The notes under the pieces: generated by a model
Seen by the model: the letters and a program-made list of their open reading frames with translations, nothing else
The model's database searches: none
What the model was told of the DNA's origin: nothing
Shown: positions 17,144 through 25,855 of the stretch, one piece after another
How positions within the stretch are numbered: position 1 is the first letter of the stretch
Layout: each line of letters opens with the position of its first letter
Position numbers and translations under genes: made by a program
Assembly (NCBI RefSeq): GCF_034522235.1
Contig: NZ_JAXHLN010000003.1
Location: 868,001 to 932,000 of the forward strand
Source of the DNA: Thiohalophilus sp.
GTDB lineage: Bacteria > Pseudomonadota > Gammaproteobacteria > UBA6429 > Thiohalophilaceae
DNA length: 64,000 nucleotides
Reading direction: 5' to 3'

Positions 17144-17150
17144 TGCGTTG

Positions 17151-17180
17151 AACGGCAGGTATTATCTGCCGTTGGATCAT
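17151..17180 (+). terminator. Candidate terminator hairpin after the methyltransferase gene
   Basis: AACGGCAG (17151-17158) pairs with CTGCCGTT (17166-17173) around a 7-nt loop, a few bases past the TAA. The T-rich tail (ATTTCTT) is interrupted and displaced, so termination may be weak. Confidence 0.45.
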
Positions 17181-17196
17181 TTCTTGGGGTAGTGGA

Positions 17197-17420
17197 AAAT
17201 AACGCGGAGTTCGCAGAGGCGCGGAGGCGCGGAGAAAAATATTGATGTTTCCCCGGTTAATATTGTGAGTCAGGCAATTTCATAAGCGAATAACAGGTTC
17301 TCATATTCCGTTAATATTTGTTAGCGGCATTACTTTGTTCGTTGTCGAAACAGAACGATAAGTTAGTTATCATTTTTATCTCTGCGACTCCGCGCCTCTG
17401 CGACCTCCGCGTTAACTCCC
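17197..17420. repeat. Long inverted-repeat element, second copy of the GCGGAGACGCAGAGG type
   Basis: The left arm (about 17197-17240) reads AATAACGCGGAGTTCGCAGA followed by GGCGCGGAGGCGCGGAGA. The right arm (about 17376-17420) is CTCTGCGACTCCGCGCCTCT then GCGACCTCCGCGTTAACTCC. Arms are imperfect complements of each other and related to those at 11795-12051. The unique middle is about 135 bp and AT-rich. Confidence 0.72.
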
Positions 17421-17429
17421 ACCGAATTA

Positions 17430-18134
17430 TCAATTTTCCGTCGGCTCGGCATGGTAGGGCTCTTCGCGGACGCGGTCGTGGATGTGCATGCGGTAGTCGA
17501 CGAATTTGTGTCTGTCGTGAAAGTGCATGAAGGGATTACCCCTGACCTGTTCTTCCATGGTCGCGGTGGTCTTATCCGCGTAGTTGTGGCCGGGCAGGGT
17601 GACGGTGTTGCCGGGCAGTTTGGCCAGCTTGTTCAGGGTGTCGTACATCTGCTCCGGATCGCCGCCGCTTAAATCACACCTTCCGCAACCCCAGACAAAC
17701 ATGGTGTCGCCGGTGATCAGCTGATCGTGAATGTGATAACAGGCCGAGCCGGGTGTGTGGCCGGGGGTGTGCAGGATCTGGATCTCGGTGTCGCCCACCT
17801 TGATGGTATCGCCGCCGTGATGCAGGGTCGGCAGTGCCAGGTGCTGGCCCCAGAACTCGGCTTCGGGTTTGAGCAGGTGCAGTTGGGCATCGTATTTCTG
17901 CAGCACCTGTTCGATGCCGTTGATATGATCGTGATGGCTGTGAGTGAGCAGAATGTCGCTGATGCTGATGCCGTGCTGCTCGGCCAGCGCCAGGATCTCC
18001 GGCACTTCCCAGGCCGGGTCCACCACGGCGGCGTGCCCGCTGGCGTGATCGGTGATTACATAAATGAAATTCTCCATCGGCCCCAGTTCCAGCGCGTCGA
18101 TACTGTACTGCTCATTGTTCACAATCCGGGTCAT
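17430..18134 (-). CDS. MBL-fold metallo-hydrolase, glyoxalase II-like
   Basis: A 234-aa binuclear metal hydrolase. The zinc-binding THSHHDH motif is present (LLTHSHHDHINGIE), followed by HTPGHTPGS, GDTMFVWGCGRCDLSGGDPEQM and LPGHNY. The CGRCDL...GGDPEQMY block is characteristic of hydroxyacylglutathione hydrolase-like enzymes; persulfide dioxygenases have a related block (GCGRTDF), so substrate assignment is open. The ATG at 18134 is chosen because AGGAGA lies upstream; an in-frame ATG at 18176 is less likely. Cytoplasmic. Confidence 0.85.
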   Translation of the reverse strand: MTRIVNNEQYSIDALELGPMENFIYVITDHASGHAAVVDPAWEVPEILALAEQHGISISDILLTHSHHDHINGIEQVLQKYDAQLHLLKPEAEFWGQHLALPTLHHGGDTIKVGDTEIQILHTPGHTPGSACYHIHDQLITGDTMFVWGCGRCDLSGGDPEQMYDTLNKLAKLPGNTVTLPGHNYADKTTATMEEQVRGNPFMHFHDRHKFVDYRMHIHDRVREEPYHAEPTEN

Positions 18135-18199
18135 GGGCTGTCTCCTCTTCCATTCATCAGCCCCATCATAGGCCAATCACCTCGCCGGATAAAACCCGT

Positions 18200-18298
18200 T
18201 TACCACAGAGGACATTTATGCCCGTTGTTTGGGTACAAAGGTCACAGAGGTTTGAATAAGTTGATTCTCCGTGTCCTCCGCGTCCTCCGTGGTAAAAT
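18200..18298. repeat. Inverted-repeat element, TACCACAGAGGAC type
   Basis: The left arm (about 18200-18250, TTTACCACAGAGGAC and later AAGGTCACAGAGG) faces the right arm (about 18267-18297, CTCCGTGTCCTCCGCGTCCT then CCGTGGTAAAA). The space between the divergent metallo-hydrolase and tpm genes is largely taken up by it, leaving about 70 bp for the tpm promoter. Confidence 0.68.
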
Positions 18299-18370
18299 CA
18301 TGCTGACAAGGGTTCGGATCCGGGCCGGGAAAGGGTAAACTGTCGGGCCGTTTGATTGATGGAGCAGGGC

Positions 18371-19027
18371 ATGGAACCGGAGTTCTGGCACGAGCGTTGG
18401 GAGAATAACCTGATCGGGTTTCATACCGATGAGGTCAATCCCCATTTGCGCGACCACTGGGGCAGCCTGGCGGTGAAACCGGGCAGCCGCGTGCTGGTGC
18501 CGTTGTGCGGCAAGAGTCTGGATCTCATCTGGCTGGCCGATCAGGGTTACGAGGTAATCGGCGTGGAAGTCAGCCCGATTGCGGTGAAGGATTTTTTTGC
18601 CGAGAACCACCTGCGGGCGACCCGAACCGAAAACCCGCGCTGCGATATCTGGCGGGGCGAATCGATCTCCCTGTTGTGTGGCGATCTGTTTGCCCTGACC
18701 GCACAGGATCTGGGGGCGATCGACGCGGTCTATGACCGGGCCTCGCTCATTGCTCTGCCGCCGGAGCTGCGTCGCCGTTATGTCGAGACGCTCGATACCC
18801 TGGTGGCAGCGACGGCCCCGCATCTGCTCATTACCCTGGATTATGATCCCGCCAGGATGGACGGGCCGCCTTTCGCCGTGAGCGAGGCGGAGATTCAGGC
18901 CCTGTACAGCGACCGCTATCAGATCGATTGCCTGCAAGCGGATGACGCGCTGGCACAGAACGAGCGCTTTCGCAAACGGGGGCTGGACTGGCTTCGGGAG
19001 GCGGTATACCGGCTGACCCGGCCCTGA
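18371..19027 (+). CDS. tpm: Thiopurine S-methyltransferase family enzyme
   Basis: SAM-dependent methyltransferase of 218 aa, the length of pseudomonad TPMTs. It has the characteristic start MEPEFWHERWENNLIGFH, the SAM motif VLVPLCGKSLDLIWLADQGY and the DAVYDRASLIALPPELR block. Bacterial members methylate thiol, selenium or tellurium substrates. The ATG at 18371 has GGAG 6 nt upstream; an ATG at 18356 gives five extra residues and is less likely. Confidence 0.92.
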   Translation: MEPEFWHERWENNLIGFHTDEVNPHLRDHWGSLAVKPGSRVLVPLCGKSLDLIWLADQGYEVIGVEVSPIAVKDFFAENHLRATRTENPRCDIWRGESISLLCGDLFALTAQDLGAIDAVYDRASLIALPPELRRRYVETLDTLVAATAPHLLITLDYDPARMDGPPFAVSEAEIQALYSDRYQIDCLQADDALAQNERFRKRGLDWLREAVYRLTRP

Positions 19028-19122
19028 ATCGGGTAAAAATCACTAAACTTGTCGGCACCGGTGACCGATAAGCTCTCCACCGACCTGAAAAGCAAACAAG
19101 AACAAGCAGGGAATCTCGCACC

Positions 19123-19746
19123 ATGAAACCGAGCGTGACAGGCATAGTGTTGTCATTGGGCCTCTTGTGGGCAACAGGGCCCGCCCAGGCTGCCGAGTAT
19201 TATCTCTACCAGCTGCCCGACGGCTCGCGCACCATTACCGATCGGCCCAAATTCGATGACGACCACAAACTGGTGCGCAAGAGCAGCAATCCGGTGGGCT
19301 TGGGGCGTTACGCTGCCGGCCACAGCAGCTTTAATACCGCGCCAGCGGCCAACTACCTGCGTTTCGAAAACCTCATCTACAAGGTGGCCACGCGTCACAA
19401 GATCGATGCGGCCCTGATCAAGGCGGTGATCCACACCGAATCCTTTTTCAATCCCAACGCTACCTCCCACAAGGGCGCTTCCGGCCTGATGCAACTGATG
19501 CCGGCTACCGCAGAGCGTTACGGTGTCACCGACCTTTATAGTCCGATACAAAATATTGAAGGCGGTACCCGCTATCTACGGGATCTGATGCAGCGCTATC
19601 CCGAACGTATCAAGCTGGTACTGGCGGCGTATAACGCCGGCGAAGAAGCCGTGGACCATTATCAGGGTATCCCGCCTTACCCCGAAACCCGCAAATACGT
19701 CCAGAAAGTCCTGCAAAAACGCGCGTTTTACAATGATTGGCCCTAG
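19123..19746 (+). CDS. Exported lytic transglycosylase (DUF4124-like N-terminus, SLT domain)
   Basis: Periplasmic muramidase-like enzyme of 207 aa. A signal peptide (residues 1-23, ending AQAAE) is followed by a short DUF4124-like segment (YYLYQLPDGSRTITDRP) and an SLT domain. That domain carries the catalytic Glu in IHTESFFNPNATSHKGASGLM, then QLMPATAERYGV and LAAYNAGEEAV. AGGGAA lies upstream of the ATG. It is a second transglycosylase besides mltF, unlinked to it. Confidence 0.9.
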   Translation: MKPSVTGIVLSLGLLWATGPAQAAEYYLYQLPDGSRTITDRPKFDDDHKLVRKSSNPVGLGRYAAGHSSFNTAPAANYLRFENLIYKVATRHKIDAALIKAVIHTESFFNPNATSHKGASGLMQLMPATAERYGVTDLYSPIQNIEGGTRYLRDLMQRYPERIKLVLAAYNAGEEAVDHYQGIPPYPETRKYVQKVLQKRAFYNDWP

Positions 19747-20052
19747 ATAACAGGGACGAGGTACGAGTAACGAGTGACGAGGAAAAGCGGGGCAAAGACC
19801 CTGCTTTTTTATGTCCGGTAATACCGGCGAAAACCGGAGCCCAGGTTGATATAATTAATTTAAAGAACTTTGTATTTCTCTGCGTCTTTGTTGCGCGATG
19901 TACAGGGATGTACAAGTGTCGCGGGAGGCAGGTGCCCTGACCAATCGGAGATTGGTAGGGTACTCATAATGAAGCCCGAAGGGGTTCTATGAGACCGGCC
20001 GGGAGCGGCCCTCTGCGTTGAGATCGTTTGTCGAGTTTAGGCGGGTTGCTGT
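19747..20052. other. Intergenic stretch with heptamer repeats and a single repeat arm
   Basis: There is no gene here. Four 7-bp units of the form ACGAGNN follow one another at 19756-19783. A lone arm of the dispersed repeat family (TTTCTCTGCGTCTTTGTTGC) lies near 19872-19892. A small GC hairpin (GGCCGGGAGCGGCC) is at about 19996-20009. No LexA box or clear promoter for dinB was seen. Confidence 0.5.
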
Positions 20053-21225
20053 ATGGCTATTTTGCACGTCGATATGGATGCGTTTTACGCCTCGGTGGAG
20101 GTGCGCGAGAATCCGGCGCTGGCGGACAAGCCGGTGATCGTCGGCGGCGCGGCCGAGGGGCGCGGGGTGGTGGCGGCGGCCAGTTATGCAGCGCGCAAGT
20201 TCGGGGTGCACAGTGCTATGCCGATGGCCCGGGCCTTGCGGTTGTGTCCGGATGCGGTGCAACTGCCGCCGCGTCTCGCTTTATACAGCGAGATATCGCA
20301 GCAGATCCGGGCCATTTTTGCCCGCTATACTCCTGAGATTGAACCCCTGTCGCTGGATGAGGCGTTTCTTGATGTTACCGCCAGTGAAACCCTGTTCGGT
20401 TCGCCCGTGACCATTGCCCGGCGGATCAAACAGGCGATTCGCGACGAGTTGTCGCTGGTCGCCTCGGTGGGGATTGCGCCCAACAAATTTCTGGCCAAGA
20501 TCGCCTCGGACCTCGACAAGCCTGACGGCCTGGTCGAGGTGCCGGCGGACAGGATTCAGGCCTTTCTGGATCCCTTGCCGGTGACCCGTCTGTGGGGTGT
20601 GGGCAAGGTGACCGGCGGCGAGTTTGATCGCCTCGGGATCAAGACCATTGCCCAGGTGCGCGGGTTGAGCCGGGAATTTTTGCAGCGTGAGTTCGGCAAG
20701 TTCGGCGCCCACCTGTGGGAACTGGCTCATGGCCGGGATCCTCGCCCGGTGGTCAGCGATCACCAGGCCAAATCGATTTCCATGGAAAACACCTTTGCCG
20801 CGGATGTCGGTGACAAAACGGTATTGCGAGCCTGGCTGATGGATATGGGGGAGCAGGTCGCCTACCGTCTGCGTCGCCAGGATTTTTACGGGCGCACCGT
20901 GCAGATCAAGCTGCGCTTTGCCGATTTTAAAACCGTGACCCGTGCGCATACGCTTGATGTGGCTACCCGCTCCACACGCGAGATCTGCCTGGCGGCGCTG
21001 AGATTACTGGATGAGGCCTTGTCTACAACCATAGCGCCGGTGCGGCTGCTCGGCGTCGGTGTCACCGGTCTGTGCGACGAGCCGCCGGTGCAGCAGGGCG
21101 ATCTGTTTGCCGGCGGGGAGACGGCCCCGGACAAACAACGGGAACTCGACGAACTGGCCGATGCCATCAACAACCGTTTCGGCAAGCAGCAGTTGCGTCG
21201 GGGCGGCGGAATTACAAGTCGTTAG
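20053..21225 (+). CDS. dinB: DNA polymerase IV (Y-family)
   Basis: Error-prone translesion polymerase of 390 aa. Catalytic acids are D7 (HVDMDAFYASVE), D102 and E103 (LSLDEAFLDV). The palm and thumb signatures (ASVGIAPNKFLAKIASDLDKPDG, WGVGKVTGGEFDRLGI) and the little-finger region (FAADVGDKTVLRAWL) are complete. The C-terminus ends GGGITSR with no obvious clamp-binding QLxLF motif beyond QQGDLFAGG (QxxLF), which could serve. No SOS box is evident upstream. Confidence 0.95.
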   Translation: MAILHVDMDAFYASVEVRENPALADKPVIVGGAAEGRGVVAAASYAARKFGVHSAMPMARALRLCPDAVQLPPRLALYSEISQQIRAIFARYTPEIEPLSLDEAFLDVTASETLFGSPVTIARRIKQAIRDELSLVASVGIAPNKFLAKIASDLDKPDGLVEVPADRIQAFLDPLPVTRLWGVGKVTGGEFDRLGIKTIAQVRGLSREFLQREFGKFGAHLWELAHGRDPRPVVSDHQAKSISMENTFAADVGDKTVLRAWLMDMGEQVAYRLRRQDFYGRTVQIKLRFADFKTVTRAHTLDVATRSTREICLAALRLLDEALSTTIAPVRLLGVGVTGLCDEPPVQQGDLFAGGETAPDKQRELDELADAINNRFGKQQLRRGGGITSR

Positions 21226-21279
21226 AGCGGGTGGTCGTCAGGTCGTAAGCTTAGGAATATCGGGGACCGGGCGATGAGC

Positions 21280-21330
<51 letters not shown>

Positions 21331-21401
21331 ACGCGAGATGATTAGTGGCCAGATACAGAATTCGTCTGTTTGACGTGTCAAACTAGCCGTTTACGCTTTG
21401 G

Positions 21402-21481
21402 ACGCCCTCACGCCCTCACGCCCTCACGCCCTCACGCCCTCACGCCCTCACGCCCTCACGCCCTCACGCCCTCACGCTTCC
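21402..21481. repeat. Octanucleotide tandem repeat (ACGCCCTC)x9 upstream of pepN
   Basis: Nine perfect copies of ACGCCCTC occupy 21402-21473, then a degenerate copy (ACGCTTCC). The array ends 47 bp before the pepN ATG, so copy-number change would move or disrupt the pepN promoter region. Confidence 0.95.
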
Positions 21482-21527
21482 TGGGTTACAATACGTTAAA
21501 GTAGCGCCACATATTTAAGGAGTACTC

Positions 21528-24206
21528 ATGGCCGATCTCGCCGCCAATCAATCCGGACCCGGTGTGGTCTATCTGTCGGATTACACCCCGCCAGCCTATC
21601 TGATCGATCAAGTTGATCTTCATTTTGATCTGGATGCGTCGACCACCCAGGTACGTGCCAGCCTGAAGGTCCGGCGTAATCCGCAAAGCAGCCAGGCGAA
21701 CCCACCGCTGGAGCTGGACGGGAATCAGCTGGAACTGCTGAGTCTGCGCCTGGAAGGCGAGCCCCTGGATGAGTCACAGTACGAACTCACCGAAGACAAG
21801 CTGATCATTGCTCCAACCGGTTCACCGATACCCGAAGCGTTTGAACTGATCGTCGAGACCCGCATCAACCCGGCTGCCAACACCGCGCTGGAAGGGTTGT
21901 ATGACTCGGGCAGTATACTTTGCACCCAGTGCGAGGCGCAGGGTTTTCGCCGCATTACCTATTTCCCCGATCGCCCCGATGTGATGTCGCGCTATACCGT
22001 TACCCTGGTCGGCGACAAGACCAAATACCCGGTGCTGCTTTCCAACGGCAATCGGGTGGAAGCCGGCGAAACCGATGACGGTCGCCACTGGGCCCGCTGG
22101 GAGGACCCCAGTCTCAAACCCAGTTACCTGTTTGCGCTGGTGGCCGGGCAACTGGTTTGTCAGGAGGATGCTTATACCACCATGAGTGGCCGCGAGGTGG
22201 TGCTGCGCCTCTACGTGGAAGAAGAAAACCGTCACAAATGCGATCACGCCATGACCTCGCTCAAACAGGCGATGCGCTGGGACGAGGAGACCTATGGCCG
22301 TGAATATGATCTGGATATCTACATGATCGTGGCGGTCAACGACTTCAACATGGGTGCCATGGAGAACAAGGGCCTGAATATCTTCAATTCCTCCTGCGTG
22401 CTGGCCAGTCCTGAAACCGCCACCGATCACGACTTTTACAATATCCAGAGTATCGTCGCCCACGAATATTTTCATAACTGGTCGGGCAATCGCGTCACCT
22501 GTCGTGACTGGTTCCAGTTGAGTCTCAAGGAAGGTTTTACCGTGTTCCGCGATCAGGAGTTCTCCGCCGATCTCAATTCGCGCGCGGTCAAACGCATCGA
22601 CGATGTCAACATCCTGCGCACCCATCAGTTCGCCCAGGACGCCGGCCCCATGGCCCACCCGGTGCGCCCGGACCGTTACATGGAGATCAGCAACTTCTAC
22701 ACGGTCACCGTCTACAACAAGGGCGCGGAAGTCGTACGCATGATCATGAATCTGGTCGGCCGCGAGGGCTTTCGCAAGGGGACCGATCTTTACTTCGCCC
22801 GACACGACGGTCAGGCTGTCACGATCGAGGATTTCGTCAGTGCGATGGAAGAGGCTAACCATCTCGATCTGGGTCAGTTTATGCGCTGGTATAACCAGGC
22901 GGGTACACCGGTACTCAAGGTCGACGAGGAATACGATGAACAGGCGCAGACTTGCACCCTGCATATCGAGCAAAGCTGTCCGCCCACGCCGGGCCAGCCG
23001 GACAAGGTACCGTTTCATATTCCCCTGGCGGTCGGCCTGCTGGATCGCCAGGGCGACGATCTGGTGCTACAGCTGGAGGGAGAGAGCGCCCCGGCCGAAG
23101 CCCGCACGCAGGTGTTGTCACTCACTGAGGCCCGCCAGAGTTTTACTTTTACCGGGATATCGCACAAACCGGTTGTCTCGTTGGGCCGCGGCTTTTCGGC
23201 ACCGATCAAGATCAAGAACGGTTATGATGATGAACAGCTGGCATTTTTGTTCGCCCACGATAGCGATGAATTCAATCGCTGGGATGCCGGTCAGCAACTG
23301 GCAATGAACATCCTGCTGCGGCTGATCGAGCAGTTCCAGCAGAAAAAACCGCTGATGCTGGACGACGCCTTTATTCGCGCGTTCCGCAAGACCCTGCTTA
23401 ACCCCGAACTCGACAAGGCCCTGATCGCCCAGGCCCTGAGCCTGCCTTCGGAAGGCTATATCGCCGATCAATGCGAGGTCGTGGATGTCGAGGCGATCTT
23501 CGAAGTGCGTCACTTCATGCGCCAGACCCTGGCCTTCGAACTCAAGGACGAATGGCTGCGGATCTACCAGGCCAACAGCAGCGACAAAGCCTATGCGTTC
23601 AACGCCGACGAAATGGCGCGTCGTACCCTGCGCAATCTCTGCCTGAGTTACCTGCTGGAAACCGAGGAGCAGGCCATGTTCGAGCTGGCCATGGAACAGT
23701 ACAGCCGGGCCAACAACATGACCGACACCCTGGCAGCGCTGTCGATGCTGACCAACTTTGCGATCCCTGAACGCCATCAGGTGTTGGAAGACTTCTATCA
23801 AAAATGGCAACAGGATCAGCAGGTGGTGGAAAAATGGCTCGCCATCCAGGCCGGCTCGCGCCTGCCACGCACCCTGCAGCACGTCAGGCAGTTGATGGAA
23901 CACGAAGCGTTCAGTATCAAAAACCCCAACAAGGTGCGAGCGCTTATCGGCCGCTTCTGCGCCGGCAATCCCATCAACTTCCATGCCGCCGACGGCAGCG
24001 GTTACCGGTTCCTCGGGGATCAGGTGCTGGAACTCGACAGTCTCAATCCCCAGATCGCCGCCCGGCTGGTGCAAAGCCTCAGCCGCTGGAAGCGCTACGA
24101 TGAAAAACGCCAGGGACTGATGAAGCAGCAACTGGAGCGCATTCTGGACAAGGAAGGGTTATCCAAAGACGTCTACGAGGTGGCCTCCAAGAGCCTTAAT
24201 GCTTGA
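21528..24206 (+). CDS. pepN: Aminopeptidase N (M1 family)
   Basis: Zinc aminopeptidase of 892 aa removing N-terminal residues from cytoplasmic peptides. The substrate-recognition GAMEN motif (FNMGAMENKGLNIFN) and the zinc site HEYFHNWSGNRVTCRDWFQL followed by LKEGFT (HExxH-x18-E) are intact. The C-terminal helical domain is complete. Size matches E. coli PepN (870). TTAAGGAG precedes the ATG. The octamer repeat directly upstream may affect expression. Confidence 0.97.
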   Translation: MADLAANQSGPGVVYLSDYTPPAYLIDQVDLHFDLDASTTQVRASLKVRRNPQSSQANPPLELDGNQLELLSLRLEGEPLDESQYELTEDKLIIAPTGSPIPEAFELIVETRINPAANTALEGLYDSGSILCTQCEAQGFRRITYFPDRPDVMSRYTVTLVGDKTKYPVLLSNGNRVEAGETDDGRHWARWEDPSLKPSYLFALVAGQLVCQEDAYTTMSGREVVLRLYVEEENRHKCDHAMTSLKQAMRWDEETYGREYDLDIYMIVAVNDFNMGAMENKGLNIFNSSCVLASPETATDHDFYNIQSIVAHEYFHNWSGNRVTCRDWFQLSLKEGFTVFRDQEFSADLNSRAVKRIDDVNILRTHQFAQDAGPMAHPVRPDRYMEISNFYTVTVYNKGAEVVRMIMNLVGREGFRKGTDLYFARHDGQAVTIEDFVSAMEEANHLDLGQFMRWYNQAGTPVLKVDEEYDEQAQTCTLHIEQSCPPTPGQPDKVPFHIPLAVGLLDRQGDDLVLQLEGESAPAEARTQVLSLTEARQSFTFTGISHKPVVSLGRGFSAPIKIKNGYDDEQLAFLFAHDSDEFNRWDAGQQLAMNILLRLIEQFQQKKPLMLDDAFIRAFRKTLLNPELDKALIAQALSLPSEGYIADQCEVVDVEAIFEVRHFMRQTLAFELKDEWLRIYQANSSDKAYAFNADEMARRTLRNLCLSYLLETEEQAMFELAMEQYSRANNMTDTLAALSMLTNFAIPERHQVLEDFYQKWQQDQQVVEKWLAIQAGSRLPRTLQHVRQLMEHEAFSIKNPNKVRALIGRFCAGNPINFHAADGSGYRFLGDQVLELDSLNPQIAARLVQSLSRWKRYDEKRQGLMKQQLERILDKEGLSKDVYEVASKSLNA

Positions 24207-24258
24207 AGTTGTAACAGGTTGTGACTACACAAAAGCTACTGGAAAAAAGGAGAAGACG

Positions 24259-24546
24259 ATGAGCCTCAAGCAAGCTTATGAACAGAAACTGAAAGCCCAG
24301 CTGGATGAATGGAAAACCGAAATCGACAAGCTCAAAGCCCGGGCGGACAAAGCCGAGGCTGATGTGCAGCTGGAATACTACAAGCAAATAGAAACATTAA
24401 GAGAAAAACAGGAAGCCGCACACGATAAACTTCGTGAGCTGGAAAACGCCGGTGAAGATGCCTGGGAAGATCTCAAGGCGGGTATTGAAAGCGCCTGGGA
24501 TGATCTGCGTGATTCAATCAAATCAGCGACTTCACGCTTCAAATAA
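24259..24546 (+). CDS. Coiled-coil protein, sll1863-type stress protein family
   Basis: A 95-aa, almost wholly helical, highly charged protein (KLKAQLDEWKTEIDKLKARA; LREKQEAAHDKLRELENAGE) ending in WEDLKAGIESAWDDLRDSIK. This layout matches the small sll1863-type family linked to stress responses in other bacteria; the role here is unknown. The start ATG has AAAGGAGAAG upstream; a TTG or ATG further up is unlikely. Confidence 0.75.
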   Translation: MSLKQAYEQKLKAQLDEWKTEIDKLKARADKAEADVQLEYYKQIETLREKQEAAHDKLRELENAGEDAWEDLKAGIESAWDDLRDSIKSATSRFK

Positions 24547-24555
24547 TTATTCAGC

Positions 24556-25011
24556 ATGCAAATCTGGGTCGATGCCGACGCCTGTCCGGCGGTAATCAAG
24601 GAAATTCTGTTTCGCGCCGCGCAGCGCACGCAAACGCTGACCACGCTGGTGGCGAACCAGTACGTCAAGGCGCCCAAATCCCGCTATATCAAATCCCTGC
24701 GGGTCGAGCACGGGTTTGACGTGGCGGACAACGAGATTGTCCGGCGCGTCGAACCGGGCGATCTGGTCATCACCAGTGACATCCCGCTGGCGGCGGAGGT
24801 GATCGAAAAAGGGGCCCAGGCGCTGAGTTTTCGCGGCGAATTATTTACTCTCGAGAACATCCGTTCGCGGCTGAACATGCGCGATTTCATGGACACGCTG
24901 CGCGCCAGCGGGGTGGATACCGGCGGACAGGCGGCGATGAGCCAGACCGAACGCCAGACATTTGCCAATCATCTGGACAGGATCCTCACCCACAACCAAC
25001 CCCACGTCTGA
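24556..25011 (+). CDS. YaiI/YqxD family protein (UPF0178, DUF188)
   Basis: A 151-aa protein with the family start [22 protein letters not shown] and the conserved [28 protein letters not shown] block. The fold resembles PIN/NYN-type nucleases, with acidic residues D6, D8 and D-rich turns, but no activity is established. It is the first of three closely spaced genes that end with arfB. Confidence 0.88.
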   Translation: MQIWVDADACPAVIKEILFRAAQRTQTLTTLVANQYVKAPKSRYIKSLRVEHGFDVADNEIVRRVEPGDLVITSDIPLAAEVIEKGAQALSFRGELFTLENIRSRLNMRDFMDTLRASGVDTGGQAAMSQTERQTFANHLDRILTHNQPHV

Positions 25012-25017
25012 ACCGCC

Positions 25018-25353
25018 ATGTTGAAACTGCTGCACACCATCGAGCAACACGATCCCGACGCCCTGATCCGGACCCTGAAACGGGAGCTGGAATCGGGGGT
25101 GGGGGCGAACCTGCCGCTGGATCAGGGCACCGGGGAAGGCGGTTACAGCGATGCGAGCGATCTGCAAGTGACCGTGCTGGGTATCGACCAGGATGATCAG
25201 GTGCTGCATGCCCGCATCGGGGTCTTTTTTACCGAGATCATCGCCAACTGCAGTTGCGGGGACGAGCCGGTACACAAACCGGCCTATTGCCGGATGCAGT
25301 TGAGTATCGATCGGATCACCGGTGCGACCACGGCGACTGTGCTGGCGGATTGA
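25018..25353 (+). CDS. Conserved hypothetical protein (111 aa)
   Basis: Function unknown. The middle and C-terminal parts are beta-rich with a conserved-looking NCSCGDEPVHKPAYCRMQLSID segment. Its three cysteines (CSC and C) might bind metal. Six base pairs separate it from the UPF0178 gene and six from arfB, so it belongs to the same probable operon. Confidence 0.68.
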   Translation: MLKLLHTIEQHDPDALIRTLKRELESGVGANLPLDQGTGEGGYSDASDLQVTVLGIDQDDQVLHARIGVFFTEIIANCSCGDEPVHKPAYCRMQLSIDRITGATTATVLAD

Positions 25354-25359
25354 GCCTGT

Positions 25360-25779
25360 ATGCTGCGCATTTCAAAGAATGTGGTGATTCTCGACAGCGA
25401 GATCGAGATGCAGGCAATCCGTGCCCAGGGCTCGGGCGGGCAGAACGTGAACAAGGTCGCCTCGGCCATTCATCTGCGCTTCGATATCAATGCCTCATCC
25501 CTGCCCGAGTTTTACAAACAGCGTTTGCTGACGCTCGCCGATCAGCGCATCTCCTCGGACGGCGTGATCGTGATCAAGGCGCAACGTTACCGCAGCCAGG
25601 AGAAAAACCGCGAAGAGGCCCTGGAGCGATTGGTCGAGCTGATTCGCTCGGTGCTGGTGACGCATAAAAAGCGCAAGCCGACCCGGCCGACCCGCGCGTC
25701 GGTCAAGCGTCGCCTGGAAATCAAACAAAAGCGCAGTAAAATCAAGCGTAATCGCGGCAAGGTTCGTCCCGACGAGTAG
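25360..25779 (+). CDS. arfB: Alternative ribosome-rescue factor ArfB (peptidyl-tRNA hydrolase)
   Basis: Rescues stalled ribosomes by hydrolysing peptidyl-tRNA. The class I release-factor GGQ motif sits in [19 protein letters not shown], and the basic C-terminal tail ([20 protein letters not shown] and RGKVRP) that enters the empty mRNA channel is present. The 139-aa length matches E. coli YaeJ (140). Domains 2 and 4 of true release factors are absent, as expected. Confidence 0.93.
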   Translation: MLRISKNVVILDSEIEMQAIRAQGSGGQNVNKVASAIHLRFDINASSLPEFYKQRLLTLADQRISSDGVIVIKAQRYRSQEKNREEALERLVELIRSVLVTHKKRKPTRPTRASVKRRLEIKQKRSKIKRNRGKVRPDE

Positions 25780-25855
25780 CTTGTGTCGGTTGTACCCGGA
25801 TCGACAGATTCCTATACTGCGTTCTGGTTTTTGAATCACGGAAGCTGTGGCGCCT

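Noticed and set aside
18200-18298. CRISPR-like repeat
   Set aside because: The arms are inverted, not direct repeats, and there are no regularly spaced spacers; same reasoning for all similar elements in the window.
19781-19940. Small plus-strand frames and a minus-strand frame around the dinB upstream gap
   Set aside because: They contain tandem heptamers and a dispersed repeat arm, with no ribosome-binding site or conserved-looking sequence.
20000-20052. LexA operator upstream of dinB
   Set aside because: No CTGT-N8-ACAG-like palindrome was found before the start codon.
21822-23018. 398-aa minus-strand frame over pepN
   Set aside because: Antisense shadow of the aminopeptidase, which has intact GAMEN and HExxH motifs.
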